Shown piece by piece: positions 1 through 12,405 of a DNA stretch of 64,000 bases. The notes beneath the pieces are model-generated. The model saw only the letters and a program-made list of their open reading frames with translations, was not told where the DNA came from and did no database searches. The position numbers and the translations under genes are program-made. This DNA comes from Sphingomonas ginsenosidivorax (GTDB taxonomy: Bacteria > Pseudomonadota > Alphaproteobacteria > Sphingomonadales > Sphingomonadaceae): positions 1,863,001-1,927,000 of the forward strand of contig NZ_VOQR01000001.1 of NCBI RefSeq assembly GCF_007995065.1, in the 5' to 3' direction. The number at the start of each line of letters is the position of its first letter. The stretch's first letter is position 1.

Positions 1-17
1 GCAGAAGGGCGGCTACC

Positions 18-2753
<2,736 letters not shown>

Positions 2754-2833
2754 GGGCGTAGGTCCTGATACAAGGGGGTCGCGGCCACAAGGTCGGGCCG
2801 GCGTGAAATTAGGAAACGGGAGAGCAGGCCGCG

Positions 2834-3085
2834 CTATTCGCGCCGGCGGTCCATCCAGATCGCCGGGCTTGCGAACAGCGCAGCCGTCACCGCTGGCCCC
2901 GCCGCGACGGCGGCCAGCGTCGCGCGTGCTGCTGTCGGCCGCCGCGTCGCGCTCGCCACCGCGGCCTGCCCGATCTGCGCGGCGGCCATCGCCTGCGCGA
3001 CCTGCGGCACCTCCGCCCGGCGCACGCCCGGCACCGCGCCGGTCAGCGCGGACAGCAGTGCAGACAGGAGGAGCAGCAGGTTCAA
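2834..3085 (-). CDS. Small hypothetical membrane-associated protein
   Basis: This is an 83-residue frame using a TTG start at 3085, placed at the hydrophobic N-terminus ([18 protein letters not shown]). A second hydrophobic stretch near the end (roughly residues 55-75) precedes the final basic WMDRRRE. Third codon positions are strongly G/C, as in the neighbouring genes, which supports real coding. I see no strong ribosome-binding site, and the frame stays open upstream. It lies just upstream of secA on the same strand, 80 bases away, so the two may be co-transcribed. I do not recognise a domain, and the function is unknown. Confidence 0.5.
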   Translation of the reverse strand: MNLLLLLSALLSALTGAVPGVRRAEVPQVAQAMAAAQIGQAAVASATRRPTAARATLAAVAAGPAVTAALFASPAIWMDRRRE

Positions 3086-3205
3086 GTCGGGTCCGATACG
3101 GTTCGCTGTGGCGAGGACATAGGGATTGCGTCGCCCATCGTCCAACCGAAAAGGCGGTGCGACGAGTGGAGGGGCGGCACGCCTCCCAGCCCCGCCGCCG
3201 CCCAC

Positions 3206-3290
3206 CCGTCATCCCAGCGAAGGCTGGGATCTCCGGTGGCAGGCGCGGAACAGGAGCCGCGAAAGACCCCAGCCTTCGCTGGGGTGACGG
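3206..3290. repeat. Palindromic intergenic repeat, family A copy 1
   Basis: The left arm reads CCGTCATCCCAGCGAAGG..., and the right arm near 3266-3290 reads ...CCTTCGCTGGGGTGACGG, so the unit can fold into a large hairpin. A close copy lies at 35360-35442. It sits between the small minus-strand gene and argJ. The rest of 3086-3402 shows nothing else I can name. Confidence 0.8.
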
Positions 3291-3402
3291 AGATATCTGC
3301 TGGGGAACGGGAATCGGGCGATCCCCCGCCTCCCCCAACAACGTCCGGCATGACGCGCCCGCCATTGCACGCTAACACCCGCCCAAATCCCGGAGCCACG
3401 CC

Positions 3403-4626
3403 ATGTCAGACCGTTCCCCCCTCGCCCTTCCCTTCCCGCCCGCGCCCGCCATCCCCGGCGCCACGCCGCACATCGCCCGCGCGCGCTACAAGGCCTGGGA
3501 CCGCTGCGACCTGACCTTCGTTATGCTCGACCCGGGCACCACGGTCGCGGGCGTCCTCACGCAGAGCAAATGCCCCTCCCCCGAAGTCGAATGGTGCCGC
3601 GCCGCACTGACCCTCGGCACCGCGCGCGCGCTCGTCGTCAACGCGGGCAACTCCAACGCCTTCACCGGCAACCGTGGCCGCGCCGCGGTCGAGGCGATCG
3701 CCGCGCGCACCGCCGCGCATCTCGGCTGCCAGCCCTCCGACGTGTTCGTTGCCTCGACCGGCGTGATCGGCGTGCCGCTCCCGATCGACAAGGCCGAGGC
3801 CGGGCTCGACGCCGCGTTCGCCGCCGCACCGTGCAGTTGGGAAGACGCTGCGGCGACGATCATGACCACCGACACCTTCACCAAGGGTGCGACGACGACC
3901 GCAGTCATCGGCGACCGGACGGTGACGCTGGTCGGCATCGTCAAGGGGTCGGGGATGATCGCGCCCGACATGGCGACGATGCTCGGCTTCATCTTCACCG
4001 ACGCCGCGGTCGAGCCCGCGTTCCTGCAGGCCGCGCTGTCCGCCGCCAACGCGCCGAGCTTCTCGTGCATCACCGTCGACAGCGACACTTCGACCAGCGA
4101 CACCGTGCTCGCCTTCGCGACCGGCAAGGCCGGCAACGTCGCGCTCTCGGACGACGACAGCGTCGGCGCGGACGCGTTCCGCGCGGCGCTCGCCGATCTC
4201 TGCCATCAGTTGGCAATGCTCGTTGTCCGCGACGGCGAAGGCGCCACCAAGCTGATCGAGGTTCGCGTGACGGGCGCCGATAGTGACCTCAGCGCGCACC
4301 GCATCGCCAAGAGCATCGCCAACTCTCCGCTCGTGAAGACGGCGATTGCCGGCGAGGACGCCAACTGGGGCCGCGTGGTGATGGCGGTCGGCAAGGCTGG
4401 CGAGCCAGCCGAGCGCGACAAGCTCGCGATCCGCTTCGGCGATACGCAGGTCGCCGAGGGTGGCCTGGCGGTCACGGGCTATGACGAAGCGCCTGTCACA
4501 GCGCATTTGAAGGGGAAAGAAATAGAGGTCGGCGTCGACCTGGGCCTCGGCGAGGGCCGCGCCACCGTGTGGACCTGCGACCTGACTCACGGCTACATCT
4601 CGATCAACGCTGACTATCGGAGCTGA
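3403..4626 (+). CDS. argJ: Bifunctional glutamate N-acetyltransferase / amino-acid acetyltransferase ArgJ
   Basis: ArgJ transfers the acetyl group of N-acetylornithine to glutamate, closing the cyclic arginine pathway, and in bifunctional forms also makes N-acetylglutamate from acetyl-CoA. The 407-residue protein shows the family landmarks [18 protein letters not shown] and [18 protein letters not shown]. The precursor self-cleaves between Ala and Thr in MATML, so Thr192 becomes the N-terminal nucleophile of the beta chain. The product ends [15 protein letters not shown], typical of the family. The start ATG at 3403 lies soon after a palindromic repeat. The gene is monocistronic and convergent with trxA. 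Whether the acetyl-CoA activity is retained cannot be read from sequence. Confidence 0.97.
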   Translation: MSDRSPLALPFPPAPAIPGATPHIARARYKAWDRCDLTFVMLDPGTTVAGVLTQSKCPSPEVEWCRAALTLGTARALVVNAGNSNAFTGNRGRAAVEAIAARTAAHLGCQPSDVFVASTGVIGVPLPIDKAEAGLDAAFAAAPCSWEDAAATIMTTDTFTKGATTTAVIGDRTVTLVGIVKGSGMIAPDMATMLGFIFTDAAVEPAFLQAALSAANAPSFSCITVDSDTSTSDTVLAFATGKAGNVALSDDDSVGADAFRAALADLCHQLAMLVVRDGEGATKLIEVRVTGADSDLSAHRIAKSIANSPLVKTAIAGEDANWGRVVMAVGKAGEPAERDKLAIRFGDTQVAEGGLAVTGYDEAPVTAHLKGKEIEVGVDLGLGEGRATVWTCDLTHGYISINADYRS

Positions 4627-4630
4627 GCCC

Positions 4631-4721
4631 CCGTCACCCTGAACTCGTTTCAGGGTCCACCCGTCCGCGCGCGGCAACGTGCGTGGCGCGGTGGATGCTG
4701 AACCAAGTTCAGCATGACGGG
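4631..4721. repeat. Palindromic repeat, family C copy 1
   Basis: The left part is CCGTCACCCTGAACTCGTTT and the right part near 4692-4721 is GGATGCTGAACC...GTTCAGCATGACGGG. Each part is itself a small hairpin. It begins five bases after the argJ stop and could act as a bidirectional terminator between argJ and trxA. Confidence 0.8.
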
Positions 4722-4743
4722 GTTGGTCCCGCCGTCATCCACC

Positions 4744-4834
4744 CCCGTCACCCTGAACTTGTTTCAGGGGCCACCCGTCCGCCAGCGTAAACGCCCGCGG
4801 CGGAGTGGATGCTGAACCGAGTTCAGCATGACGG
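4744..4834. repeat. Palindromic repeat, family C copy 2
   Basis: A second unit of the same family lies in tandem with the copy at 4631-4721, in the same orientation, 22 bases further on. The conserved outer parts match closely, while the inner spacer (GCCAGCGTAAACGCCC) differs. It ends 14 bases from the trxA stop. Related units occur at 38787-38883 and 48648-48756. Confidence 0.8.
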
Positions 4835-4848
4835 GAGCGGCTCGCCCG

Positions 4849-5172
4849 TTACGCCAGCTCACCCTCGAGCCAGGCCTTCAACCGACCCTTGGGCTCGGCA
4901 CCCACCTTCGTCGCCGCCGGAGCGCCGCCCTTGAACAGGATCATCGTCGGGATCCCGCGGACGCCGTACTTGCCCGGCGCGTCGGGGTTCTCGTCGATGT
5001 TGAGCTTGGCGATCGTCACCTTCTCGCCCAGCTCGTCCGAAATCTCCTCGAGCGAAGGCCCGATCATCTTGCACGGGCCGCACCATTCCGCCCAGAAATC
5101 GACGAGCACGGGGCCGTCCGCGTTCAGGACGTCCGCATCGAAGCTGGCATCGGTGATCTGCTTGGTCGCCAT
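4849..5172 (-). CDS. trxA: Thioredoxin
   Basis: This is a cytosolic dithiol-disulfide oxidoreductase of 107 residues, the normal length for thioredoxin 1. The active site [11 protein letters not shown] places the redox cysteines at 31 and 34. The cis-proline segment [11 protein letters not shown] and the preceding [18 protein letters not shown] are canonical. Start ATG 5172 has a GGAGA-type ribosome-binding site just upstream. It is the last gene of the divL-to-trxA minus-strand run and lies 64 bases after addA. That position is common in alphaproteobacteria. Confidence 0.97.
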   Translation of the reverse strand: MATKQITDASFDADVLNADGPVLVDFWAEWCGPCKMIGPSLEEISDELGEKVTIAKLNIDENPDAPGKYGVRGIPTMILFKGGAPAATKVGAEPKGRLKAWLEGELA

Positions 5173-5236
5173 TATGAAGTCTCCTTGGTTGTACGCAATC
5201 TAGGGGTGCGCATGCCCGGCCTCAACCACCGGGCCG

Positions 5237-8200
5237 CTAGCTTTGCTCCGCGGGCCGATAGTGCGGCTTGTGCGCGGCGAGCAGCTCGGCGGGCAGGTCG
5301 AGCATCGTCGGCCCCGCGGTATAGAGCAACGCCGCCTCGATTCTCCGCCCGGGGAAGATCACCGCGAGCGCCGCGGCATAGGCCGCCATCTGCCGGATAT
5401 GATAGTCCGGCAACTCCGCCAGCGTCCGCGGCGCGCGCCGACCGGTCTTGAAGTCGACCAGCCGGATCCGCGTCGCCTCGATCAGCAGCCGATCGACGGT
5501 CCCCGCAACGACGATCCCGTCGGCCAAGGTCGCCGCGATCGGCGCCTCCGCCAGCGTGTCGGCGCCGAACAGGTCGGCAAAGCGCGGATCGTCGAGCACC
5601 GCGATCACGCTCCCGGCGATCTCCGCGCGTGCGCCCGCCTCCGCGACGCCCCCCGCCTGCGCCAGCCAGCGATCCGCCGCATCGGCGCGCGCGGCGGACT
5701 CGACCGAGGGCAACCGCTCGAACAACGCATGGATCAGCCGCCCGCGCTCCGCCGCGACGCGCATCGCTGGCGTCGGCGGCGGATCGGACACCGCATCCTC
5801 GCCGAGCGCGGAGGGCGACAACGGCCGCGGTGGGCGCGCCTCCTGCGGCGCCGGCTGATGCGCCCAGTCGGGCAAGGCCGCGCGATCGTCCGCAACCGGA
5901 GCGCGATCAGCCTTCCGCACGATCGCCGCCTGCACCGTGCTGCCGACGAAGGTCCGTTCACCCTCGCCCGCCGGCAACCCGAGTTCGGCAAACGCCCGGT
6001 CCGCCGCGGCGTACCAGCTCGACACCGGCGGCACGCCCTTCGCCTTGGGCCCTAGCGCACCCGATATCACCAGCCGCTCTTCCGCGCGCGTCGCCGCGAC
6101 GTAGAACAGCCGCCAATGCTCCTCGAGCTCGCGCCGTTCCGCGGTGCTCGTCACCTCGTCGAGCGGCCCGCCCCGCTCCGACCCGCGCGGGCGGAACACC
6201 GGGATCGGCGCGTCGCCGGGCTCGGGCGACCATTTGAGGATCGACCGCGGCGCCGCGGTCGGGTCCGCGGTCGCATCCGCCAGGATCACCAGCGGCGCCT
6301 GCAAACCCTTCGCCCCATGCGCGGTCATCACCCGCACCGCGTCGAGCGGCGCGGACGGATCGCGCACGATCTCGACATCGCCGCGGTCGAACCAGTCGAG
6401 GAAACGCTGCAGCGACGGCGTCGTCGTGCTCTCGAACGTCAGCGCGGCGTTGAGCAGTTCCTCGATCGGATCGCGCGCCTCGGTTCCCAGCCGCCCGATC
6501 AGTTTCCGGCGTCCGTCCAGCGGCCCCGACAACAGCTCTTCGAGAAACTGGTACGGCGTGGCGATATCGGCGCGCGCGAGCATCGCCAGCAACGGCGCCA
6601 GCCGCGCCGCCGGCTGAGTCCGCCCCAGATGCCGCCACAGCGACCCCGCCTCGCGCGGCGCCGCCTGCATCAGATCGTCCTGCGTCCACCCGATCAACGG
6701 CGACACCAGCAACGACGCGAGACTGAGATCGTCTTCGGGTTGCAGCACGAAGCGGATCGCCGCGAGCAGGTCCTGCACCGCCAGCGGCGCGTTCAGCCGG
6801 AGCCGGTCGACGCCCGCAACCGGCACGCCTTCCGCATACAGCCGCGCGACGATCAGCGAGGCGAGCTCGCCGCGCCGCTTGACCAGGATCATCACATCCT
6901 CGGGTCGCAGCGCCCGGCCCTTGCTCTCGAGCATCAACCCGCCGTCGATCCAGCGCTTCACCGCACGCGCGATATCGCCCGCCTGCTTGCGCACCGCGTC
7001 GTCGACCCAGCTCTCCTCGTCGTCCTCGCTCCCCCCAGCCGAGACCGCGGGCCAGATCGTGACGGTCCCCGGCCCCGGCACCTCGCTCGCATGCAGTTCG
7101 ACCGCACCGTCGATCCCGAGCCCGGGCTCGCCGATCGCCACGATCGCCGCATCGACGAACTCCAGCACGGTGCGCGTCGACCGGAACGAATGCGTCAGCG
7201 ACAGCCGTTCCAGCGGCAACCCGCGCTCGTCCTCGGGCCAGTCGTCGTCGCCACCCGCCTCCGCTGCGCGCCCGCTGAAGTATTGCTCGGCAGCCTGGAA
7301 ATTGAGCGGGTCGGTGCCCTGGAACCCGAAGATCGCCTGCTTGTAGTCGCCCACCGTGAACAGCGTCCGCGTCGCCGGCGCATGGATGCCGCGCCCGACG
7401 AAGAACTCGTCCGACAGCGCGCGCACGATCCGCCACTGATGCCCGTTGGTATCCTGCGCCTCGTCGATCAGCAGATGCTCGGTCGCCTGGTCGAGCTTGT
7501 AGCGCACCCATTCGCCGATCCCCGGCTGGTCAAGCAGCGCGACCGTCGTGGCGATCAGATCGTCGAAATCGACCGCCCCGCTGCGCCGCTTGGCCAGCGC
7601 ATAGGCCCGCGCATAGTCGCGCCCGACCTCCAGCGCATCGGCGAGCAGGTCCGCATAGGCCGCCCGCTCGATCATCGACAGCACGTCGGAACAGGCGGTG
7701 CCCAGGTCGGCGGCGAGGATCTCGTACTCGGGATCGGCGTCGACCAGCTTCTTCGACGCCTTGCGCGGTTCGCCCTTGCCCGTGAGCACCACGCTCGCGA
7801 GGTCGGCGAGCGCGGCGGTACGATCCTCGGCCGCGAACCAGCGCTCGATCGTCGCCGCGTGGCTCTGGCCGGTCGCCGTGCCCCAGGCCCGGTTCGCCGC
7901 GGCGATCCGGTGGATCGCGTCGTGATCGAGCGCCTGGCACCAGTCGGCGGCCGCCTCGTCGATCGGCCCCGCGGGCAGTTCGAGCTGCCGCCGCAACCAA
8001 GGCTGGATCCCGCTCGGCAACGCCTCCAGCGCCGGCAGCGCCCACGCGCAGGCGAGCAGGAAGCCTTCCGCCCCGCCCTCGCCCATGCGCAGGCTCAGCC
8101 GCCCGACGATCTCGATCGGCCGTTCACGCCCGTCGCGCTCGGCATCCGACAGCAACCCGGCCAGCGCCTCGCGCGCGAGCCCCGCCTCCTCGCGCGCCTC

Positions 8201-8662
8201 GAGCGGCCGGAACCCGGGCGTCAGTCCCGCCTCGACCGGAAACGCCGCGAGCAGCCCCTGGCAGAACCCGTGGATCGTCTGGATCCGCAGCCCCCCGCCC
8301 GGCGCATCGAGCACCTTGGCGAACAACGTCCGCGCGCGATCCTGCAGCGCCATCGTCGGGCTTTCGCCTAGCGCGACCAGATCCGCGCCCAGCGCCGGCC
8401 CCGGCATCCGCACCCAGGCGGCCAGCCGCCCGTTGATCCGCTGCGCCATTTCGGCGGCACCCGCCTTCGTGAAGGTCAGGCACAGGATCGCGCCCGGATC
8501 GACTCCGCGCAGCAACAGCCGGAACACCCGCGCTGCCAGCACCTGAGTCTTGCCGGTGCCCGCCGACGCCGACAGCCAGACATGCGCGGACGGATCGCTC
8601 GCCCTGGCCTGGTTGTCCTTCAGCCGCGGCAGCGTGGCGATCGTGTCAGTGGTCACGGCCAT
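5237..8662 (-). CDS. addA: Double-strand break repair helicase AddA
   Basis: AddA is the UvrD-like helicase/nuclease subunit of AddAB, the alphaproteobacterial counterpart of RecBCD, which resects double-strand breaks up to Chi-like sites for RecA loading. Of 1141 residues, the N-terminus has Walker A SASAGTGKT at 32-40, then LCLTFTKAGAAEMAQRI and the DEXX box LLIDEAQDTN. Helicase motif VMTAHGAKGLQAPLVIL follows, and the C-terminal RecB-type nuclease carries the catalytic LVDFKTGR. The start overlaps the 3' end of addB by 17 bases, implying translational coupling. Length and motif order are complete. Confidence 0.96.
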   Translation of the reverse strand: MAVTTDTIATLPRLKDNQARASDPSAHVWLSASAGTGKTQVLAARVFRLLLRGVDPGAILCLTFTKAGAAEMAQRINGRLAAWVRMPGPALGADLVALGESPTMALQDRARTLFAKVLDAPGGGLRIQTIHGFCQGLLAAFPVEAGLTPGFRPLEAREEAGLAREALAGLLSDAERDGRERPIEIVGRLSLRMGEGGAEGFLLACAWALPALEALPSGIQPWLRRQLELPAGPIDEAAADWCQALDHDAIHRIAAANRAWGTATGQSHAATIERWFAAEDRTAALADLASVVLTGKGEPRKASKKLVDADPEYEILAADLGTACSDVLSMIERAAYADLLADALEVGRDYARAYALAKRRSGAVDFDDLIATTVALLDQPGIGEWVRYKLDQATEHLLIDEAQDTNGHQWRIVRALSDEFFVGRGIHAPATRTLFTVGDYKQAIFGFQGTDPLNFQAAEQYFSGRAAEAGGDDDWPEDERGLPLERLSLTHSFRSTRTVLEFVDAAIVAIGEPGLGIDGAVELHASEVPGPGTVTIWPAVSAGGSEDDEESWVDDAVRKQAGDIARAVKRWIDGGLMLESKGRALRPEDVMILVKRRGELASLIVARLYAEGVPVAGVDRLRLNAPLAVQDLLAAIRFVLQPEDDLSLASLLVSPLIGWTQDDLMQAAPREAGSLWRHLGRTQPAARLAPLLAMLARADIATPYQFLEELLSGPLDGRRKLIGRLGTEARDPIEELLNAALTFESTTTPSLQRFLDWFDRGDVEIVRDPSAPLDAVRVMTAHGAKGLQAPLVILADATADPTAAPRSILKWSPEPGDAPIPVFRPRGSERGGPLDEVTSTAERRELEEHWRLFYVAATRAEERLVISGALGPKAKGVPPVSSWYAAADRAFAELGLPAGEGERTFVGSTVQAAIVRKADRAPVADDRAALPDWAHQPAPQEARPPRPLSPSALGEDAVSDPPPTPAMRVAAERGRLIHALFERLPSVESAARADAADRWLAQAGGVAEAGARAEIAGSVIAVLDDPRFADLFGADTLAEAPIAATLADGIVVAGTVDRLLIEATRIRLVDFKTGRRAPRTLAELPDYHIRQMAAYAAALAVIFPGRRIEAALLYTAGPTMLDLPAELLAAHKPHYRPAEQS

Positions 8663-11657
8663 ACCATTCGTCGCGGCGCATCAACTGGTCATATTCGGCA
8701 TAGGGCGCATATTCGGGCACCAGCTTGGCGGTGAACGCGGCGCTGCCGGTCAACCATTCGCCCGCGACCTCGGTGAAGTTGTGCGCGGCGATGGCCGTGA
8801 ACTCCGCGGTCGGGATCTTGTCGCGCTTGCCGTCGGGATCGACCGGGCTCTCGACATAGCCGAACGCGTCGCGCTTCTTGCCGAGCGACCAATATTCGAA
8901 CGCCCCCGCGACACCGCGCACATCGTCGAACCCACCGCGCTCCGCGATCAGCCCGAGCAGCCCGAGCTGCAGACTATACCCCGCGCGCACCGCGGTCGGC
9001 GACGGTGGCTTGCCGGTCTTGTAGTCGATCACCGCCAGCCGCCCGTCGGCCAGCCGGTCGATCCGGTCGTACCGTCCCGACAACGTCACCCCCGCGATCG
9101 CGATCCGCCCCTTGCCCTCGGCACTCGCCACACTCCGGCCGTCCTCGCCCTGCGCCACAATCGCCCCCGCGATCCAGTCGATCGCCTCCAGCAACCGCGG
9201 CTGCCACAAGGCACGCAGCATCGGATGAGTCCGTTCGTCCTTCAGCATCGCCGTCGCCCGCGCGCGCAGCGTGTCGACGCTGCACGAATCCTGCTTCCAC
9301 CATTGTTCGAGAATGTCGTGCACCGCAGTCCCGCGCCACGCCGCGCTCGGATCGGCATCGACCGGATCGAGCGGCATCAGCCCCAGCACGCGCCGCGCAT
9401 AGAAGGCGTACGGATCGGCCTTCAACCGGTCGACCTCGGTCACCGAGATCGCCTTGGGCCGCAACGTCGCGGGCGGCGACGGCGCGGGGCGGTCCGCGGG
9501 CCGATACGCATCGGGCGTGTCGAGCGCGCGCGTCCAGCCCTCCAGTGCCCCCGCGCGCTCCAGCCGATCCCCCGCCAGCGCCTGCAACCGCAGCCACAGC
9601 CGCGACGCGAGCGCCGGCGACTTCGCATCGCGCCGCGCCCGAGTCACGATCGCCACCGGCGCGCCCAGGGCTTGCGCGAAATCATGCGCCGCGGTGCCGA
9701 CCCGTCGTTCGAGCCCCTGCAGCCCCAGTTCTGCGCGGATCCGCGGCGCCAGCCACGGGTCGGGCGCGGGCCGCCCCGGCCACACGCCTTCGTTAAGCCC
9801 GCCCAGCACCATCAGATCGGCGGTCTGCAACCGCGCCTCGATCAACCCGTAGATCGCAAGCCGCGGATGCCCCCCCTGCTGCGGCCGCACCGCGACCTCG
9901 TCGAGCAGGGTGCGCAGCAACTGCGGCAATTCGGCCGGATCGACCCGCGCCGGACCCGCCGGTGCCTCCAGCTCCAGATCGGCCAGAAACTGCGCCGCCG
10001 CACGCCCCGCCGGCCCCGCCCATAGCGCATCACCGCACAGGGCCTCTGCGGTCTCGCGCAGCGCCGCGAGCAGATCGCCCAACGGCTGCGCGCCGCGCTC
10101 GACCGTCGCAGCGATCGCGGTCAAACTTTCGGACGCCCCCTCCCACCACATCGCAGCGGTTCCCCGGCGAAGGCCGGGGCCCCGTTGGGGGACCTGCGTC
10201 ACTGGGCCCCGGCCTTCGCCGGGGAACCGTTTGTCGAGATGGTCGGTAATGCCCTGCAACCCCGCCGCCGGCCGCGGCCCGCGCAAGGCCTTGTCGAGCG
10301 CACGCGCCCCATCCAGCCACGCCAGCCGCTCCTCCCCGCTGCGCACCAACGGATGCTTGAGCAGCGCCAGCAGCGGCAACGGCGAAAACCGCTGCGCCGC
10401 CGCCTCGGCCAGCGCCAGCAGCAACGTCCCCGGCGGCAGGATCGACAGCGGCCGCCCCGCGGTATCTTCGATCGCGATCCCCCAGCGCCACAGATGCGCC
10501 GCGACCCGCCGCGCGAGCGCCCGGTCCGGCGTCACCAGCGCCGCAGTCCGCTCGGGCACCTCCAGCGCCTCGCGCAGCGCCAGCGCGATCGCCTGCGCCT
10601 CCTCGGCGGGCGTCGCAAGCTCGGCGACCGTCACGCCCTTCATCCGCCGGTCCTCGGCCCCGATCCGCGTCCATTTGCCGGTGAAGTCGGCCGGCGCCAG
10701 CGCATTAGCGATCGCCCGCCCGCGCGCCGCATCGGCGTCGTGCCCGCCACCCTCGCGCCACGTCGCGACCTCGTCGCGGCCGACGCTCATCCGTTCGAGA
10801 AGCAGCTTCAGGTGGAACTGCGGATGCGTCTCGATCGACCGCCGCGTCAGCCCCGCCGCATTCGGCGCATGCGGCCCCAGCGCGTCCCATTCCTCGACCG
10901 GCAACGCCAGATCGAGCCCTGCGAACACCACCATCCCCCGCGGCATATCGGCGACGCAGCGCAACAGCCGCGCGACCGCGGGCGCCGAATCGGTCACGCC
11001 GGCCGCGCACACCAACCCGCCAGGCGACGCACTCCGCCAACGCCGTTCCAGCCGGTCGAGCAACGCCGCACGCCGCGTCGCCGCATCGACCCGGCCGATC
11101 CGCGCGAGTTCGGCGGGCCAGCGTTCCAGCACGACCTCGAACGTCGACAGCGCGCGGCGCCAATGCTCGGTCAGCTCCGGCCCCAGGTCGATGTCGCGCA
11201 ACCGCTCGGGCGCGACCTCCTCGACCAGCAGCTGGTCGAGCGTCCGTGCGAGTTCCCCCGCCAGCCGCACCGCCTCCGCCGCCTCGATCGGCTGGCCGCC
11301 GCGCGCACGTTCCTCGGCCACCAGCCGCGCCAGGATCATCCGGCGCTGGTACGGCGGCACCGCGGGCAGCGGCGCGTTCTCGCCCGGCGCGGGGGCCGGA
11401 TCGAGCGCCGCGCCGACGCTCTCGCCCAGCTCGGGATCGCCCAGCGCCACCAGCCGCGGCAGCACCAGTCCGCCGCCGCTCGCACGCACGAACGCCTCCG
11501 TCACCGCGCGCACCGCCCGGTTGTTGGGCAGCAAAATCAACGCGCGCGCCAGCGCCAGCGGGTCCGACCCCGCGCGCCGCGTCAGTCCGGCGACCAGCGC
11601 ATCCGCAAACGCCCGGTGCGCGGGGATCGTGAAGAGCGCCGGTGCGCCATCAGCCAT
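8646..11657 (-). CDS. addB: Double-strand break repair protein AddB
   Basis: AddB is the partner of AddA: an inactivated helicase fold that reads recombination hot-spots plus a C-terminal PD-(D/E)XK nuclease. The 1003-residue protein ends with the RecB-type nuclease signature RYDRIDRL...LAVIDYKTGKPPS. I do not see the four-cysteine iron-sulfur arrangement of Bacillus AddB. The start at 11657 overlaps the end of the upstream murU-like gene by 8 bases. Oddly, residues about 477-501 (including RFPGEGRGPVTQVPQRGPG) are encoded by a palindromic repeat with 26-base perfect arms (10157-10229). The frame is intact across it, so the protein seems to tolerate the insertion. Confidence 0.95.
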   Translation of the reverse strand: MADGAPALFTIPAHRAFADALVAGLTRRAGSDPLALARALILLPNNRAVRAVTEAFVRASGGGLVLPRLVALGDPELGESVGAALDPAPAPGENAPLPAVPPYQRRMILARLVAEERARGGQPIEAAEAVRLAGELARTLDQLLVEEVAPERLRDIDLGPELTEHWRRALSTFEVVLERWPAELARIGRVDAATRRAALLDRLERRWRSASPGGLVCAAGVTDSAPAVARLLRCVADMPRGMVVFAGLDLALPVEEWDALGPHAPNAAGLTRRSIETHPQFHLKLLLERMSVGRDEVATWREGGGHDADAARGRAIANALAPADFTGKWTRIGAEDRRMKGVTVAELATPAEEAQAIALALREALEVPERTAALVTPDRALARRVAAHLWRWGIAIEDTAGRPLSILPPGTLLLALAEAAAQRFSPLPLLALLKHPLVRSGEERLAWLDGARALDKALRGPRPAAGLQGITDHLDKRFPGEGRGPVTQVPQRGPGLRRGTAAMWWEGASESLTAIAATVERGAQPLGDLLAALRETAEALCGDALWAGPAGRAAAQFLADLELEAPAGPARVDPAELPQLLRTLLDEVAVRPQQGGHPRLAIYGLIEARLQTADLMVLGGLNEGVWPGRPAPDPWLAPRIRAELGLQGLERRVGTAAHDFAQALGAPVAIVTRARRDAKSPALASRLWLRLQALAGDRLERAGALEGWTRALDTPDAYRPADRPAPSPPATLRPKAISVTEVDRLKADPYAFYARRVLGLMPLDPVDADPSAAWRGTAVHDILEQWWKQDSCSVDTLRARATAMLKDERTHPMLRALWQPRLLEAIDWIAGAIVAQGEDGRSVASAEGKGRIAIAGVTLSGRYDRIDRLADGRLAVIDYKTGKPPSPTAVRAGYSLQLGLLGLIAERGGFDDVRGVAGAFEYWSLGKKRDAFGYVESPVDPDGKRDKIPTAEFTAIAAHNFTEVAGEWLTGSAAFTAKLVPEYAPYAEYDQLMRRDEWYGRDH
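10157..10229. repeat. Palindromic repeat inserted in frame inside addB
   Basis: The arms are 10157-10182 and 10204-10229, perfect reverse complements of 26 bases each, with a 21-base centre. The core GGCGAAGGCCGGGGCCC resembles the intergenic repeat families of this window, yet here it is translated as part of AddB. The encoded peptide is rich in Gly, Pro and Arg, and is flanked by ordinary AddB sequence. Confidence 0.9.
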
Positions 11658-12405
11658 CGGCGAGGATCGCCTCGGTCTTCGGGATCGCGCCCGGCGTGCC
11701 GACGTCGAACCACAGACCCTGATGAACCTGGCCGTAGGCGCGCCCTGCCGCGATCGCGCGGTCCCAGAACAGGTTGGTCGAGAACGGCCCTTCCGGCCAG
11801 TCGACGATCAGCCGCGGATGCAGGATCTGGATGCCGGTATAGGCGAACGGCGCGACCCGCCCCGGCTTGCGCCGCCCGATGATCCGCCCGTCGGCATCGA
11901 GATAGAAATCCCCGAGCCCACCGTGATTATGCGCACGCGCCAGCGGCACCATCAGCAGCAGCGCGTCCATCTTGGCATCGTCCCAGCGCGACGCGAGCAG
12001 CCGGATCGCGTCGACCGGCCCGTCGATCCACAGATTGTCGCTGTTGACGACCAGCACCGGCGCATCGCCCAGCAACCCGCGCGCCTGGACCAGCCCGCCG
12101 CCCGTCTCCATCAACCGCGCACGCTCGTCTGACATCACCACCTCAATGCCGTCGAACCGATCGGTCACATGCGCCTGCAGCGTGTCCGCCAAATAATGGA
12201 CGTTGACCACCGCGCGCTTGATGCCGGCGCTGCGCAACCGGTCGAACACGTGGTCGATCAGCGGCTTGCCCGCGACCTCGACCAAGGGCTTGGGCCGCGT
12301 CGCGGTCAGCGGCCGCATCCGCTTGCCGAGGCCTGCGGCCATCACCATCGCGGTTTCGGGCACCTGCCCGCCCGGGACCGGGCGTACGACGTGCTGCCGG
12401 CTCAT
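11650..12405 (-). CDS. murU: Nucleotidyltransferase, N-acetylmuramate-1-phosphate uridylyltransferase (MurU) type
   Basis: The predicted role is making UDP-MurNAc from MurNAc-1-phosphate in the cytosol, the step after AmgK in the peptidoglycan-recycling shortcut that bypasses MurA/MurB and fosfomycin. The 251-residue protein begins with the sugar-nucleotidyltransferase signature MVMAAGLGKRMRPLTATRPKPLVEVAGKPL-like segment (residues about 20-45, split across the P-loop and Lys). VVNSDNLWIDG is the metal-binding DxD-like site. The start ATG 12405 overlaps the stop of the upstream kinase in ATGA; the longer upstream frame lacks family sequence. The pairing with an AmgK-type kinase is the main reason to prefer MurU over other NDP-sugar transferases. 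Confidence 0.85.
   Translation of the reverse strand: MSRQHVVRPVPGGQVPETAMVMAAGLGKRMRPLTATRPKPLVEVAGKPLIDHVFDRLRSAGIKRAVVNVHYLADTLQAHVTDRFDGIEVVMSDERARLMETGGGLVQARGLLGDAPVLVVNSDNLWIDGPVDAIRLLASRWDDAKMDALLLMVPLARAHNHGGLGDFYLDADGRIIGRRKPGRVAPFAYTGIQILHPRLIVDWPEGPFSTNLFWDRAIAAGRAYGQVHQGLWFDVGTPGAIPKTEAILADG

Noticed and set aside
2754..3365. N-terminal extension of SecA
   Set aside because: The added residues are low-complexity Arg/Pro sequence overlapping a repeat and the small membrane-protein gene, and [14 protein letters not shown] is the normal SecA start.
6116..8371. Long open frame opposite addA
   Set aside because: Arg/Gln/His-rich with no motif; a shadow of the addA frame.
9910..12132. 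740-codon open frame opposite addB and murU
   Set aside because: Ser/Arg-rich and spans the start and stop of two real genes on the other strand.
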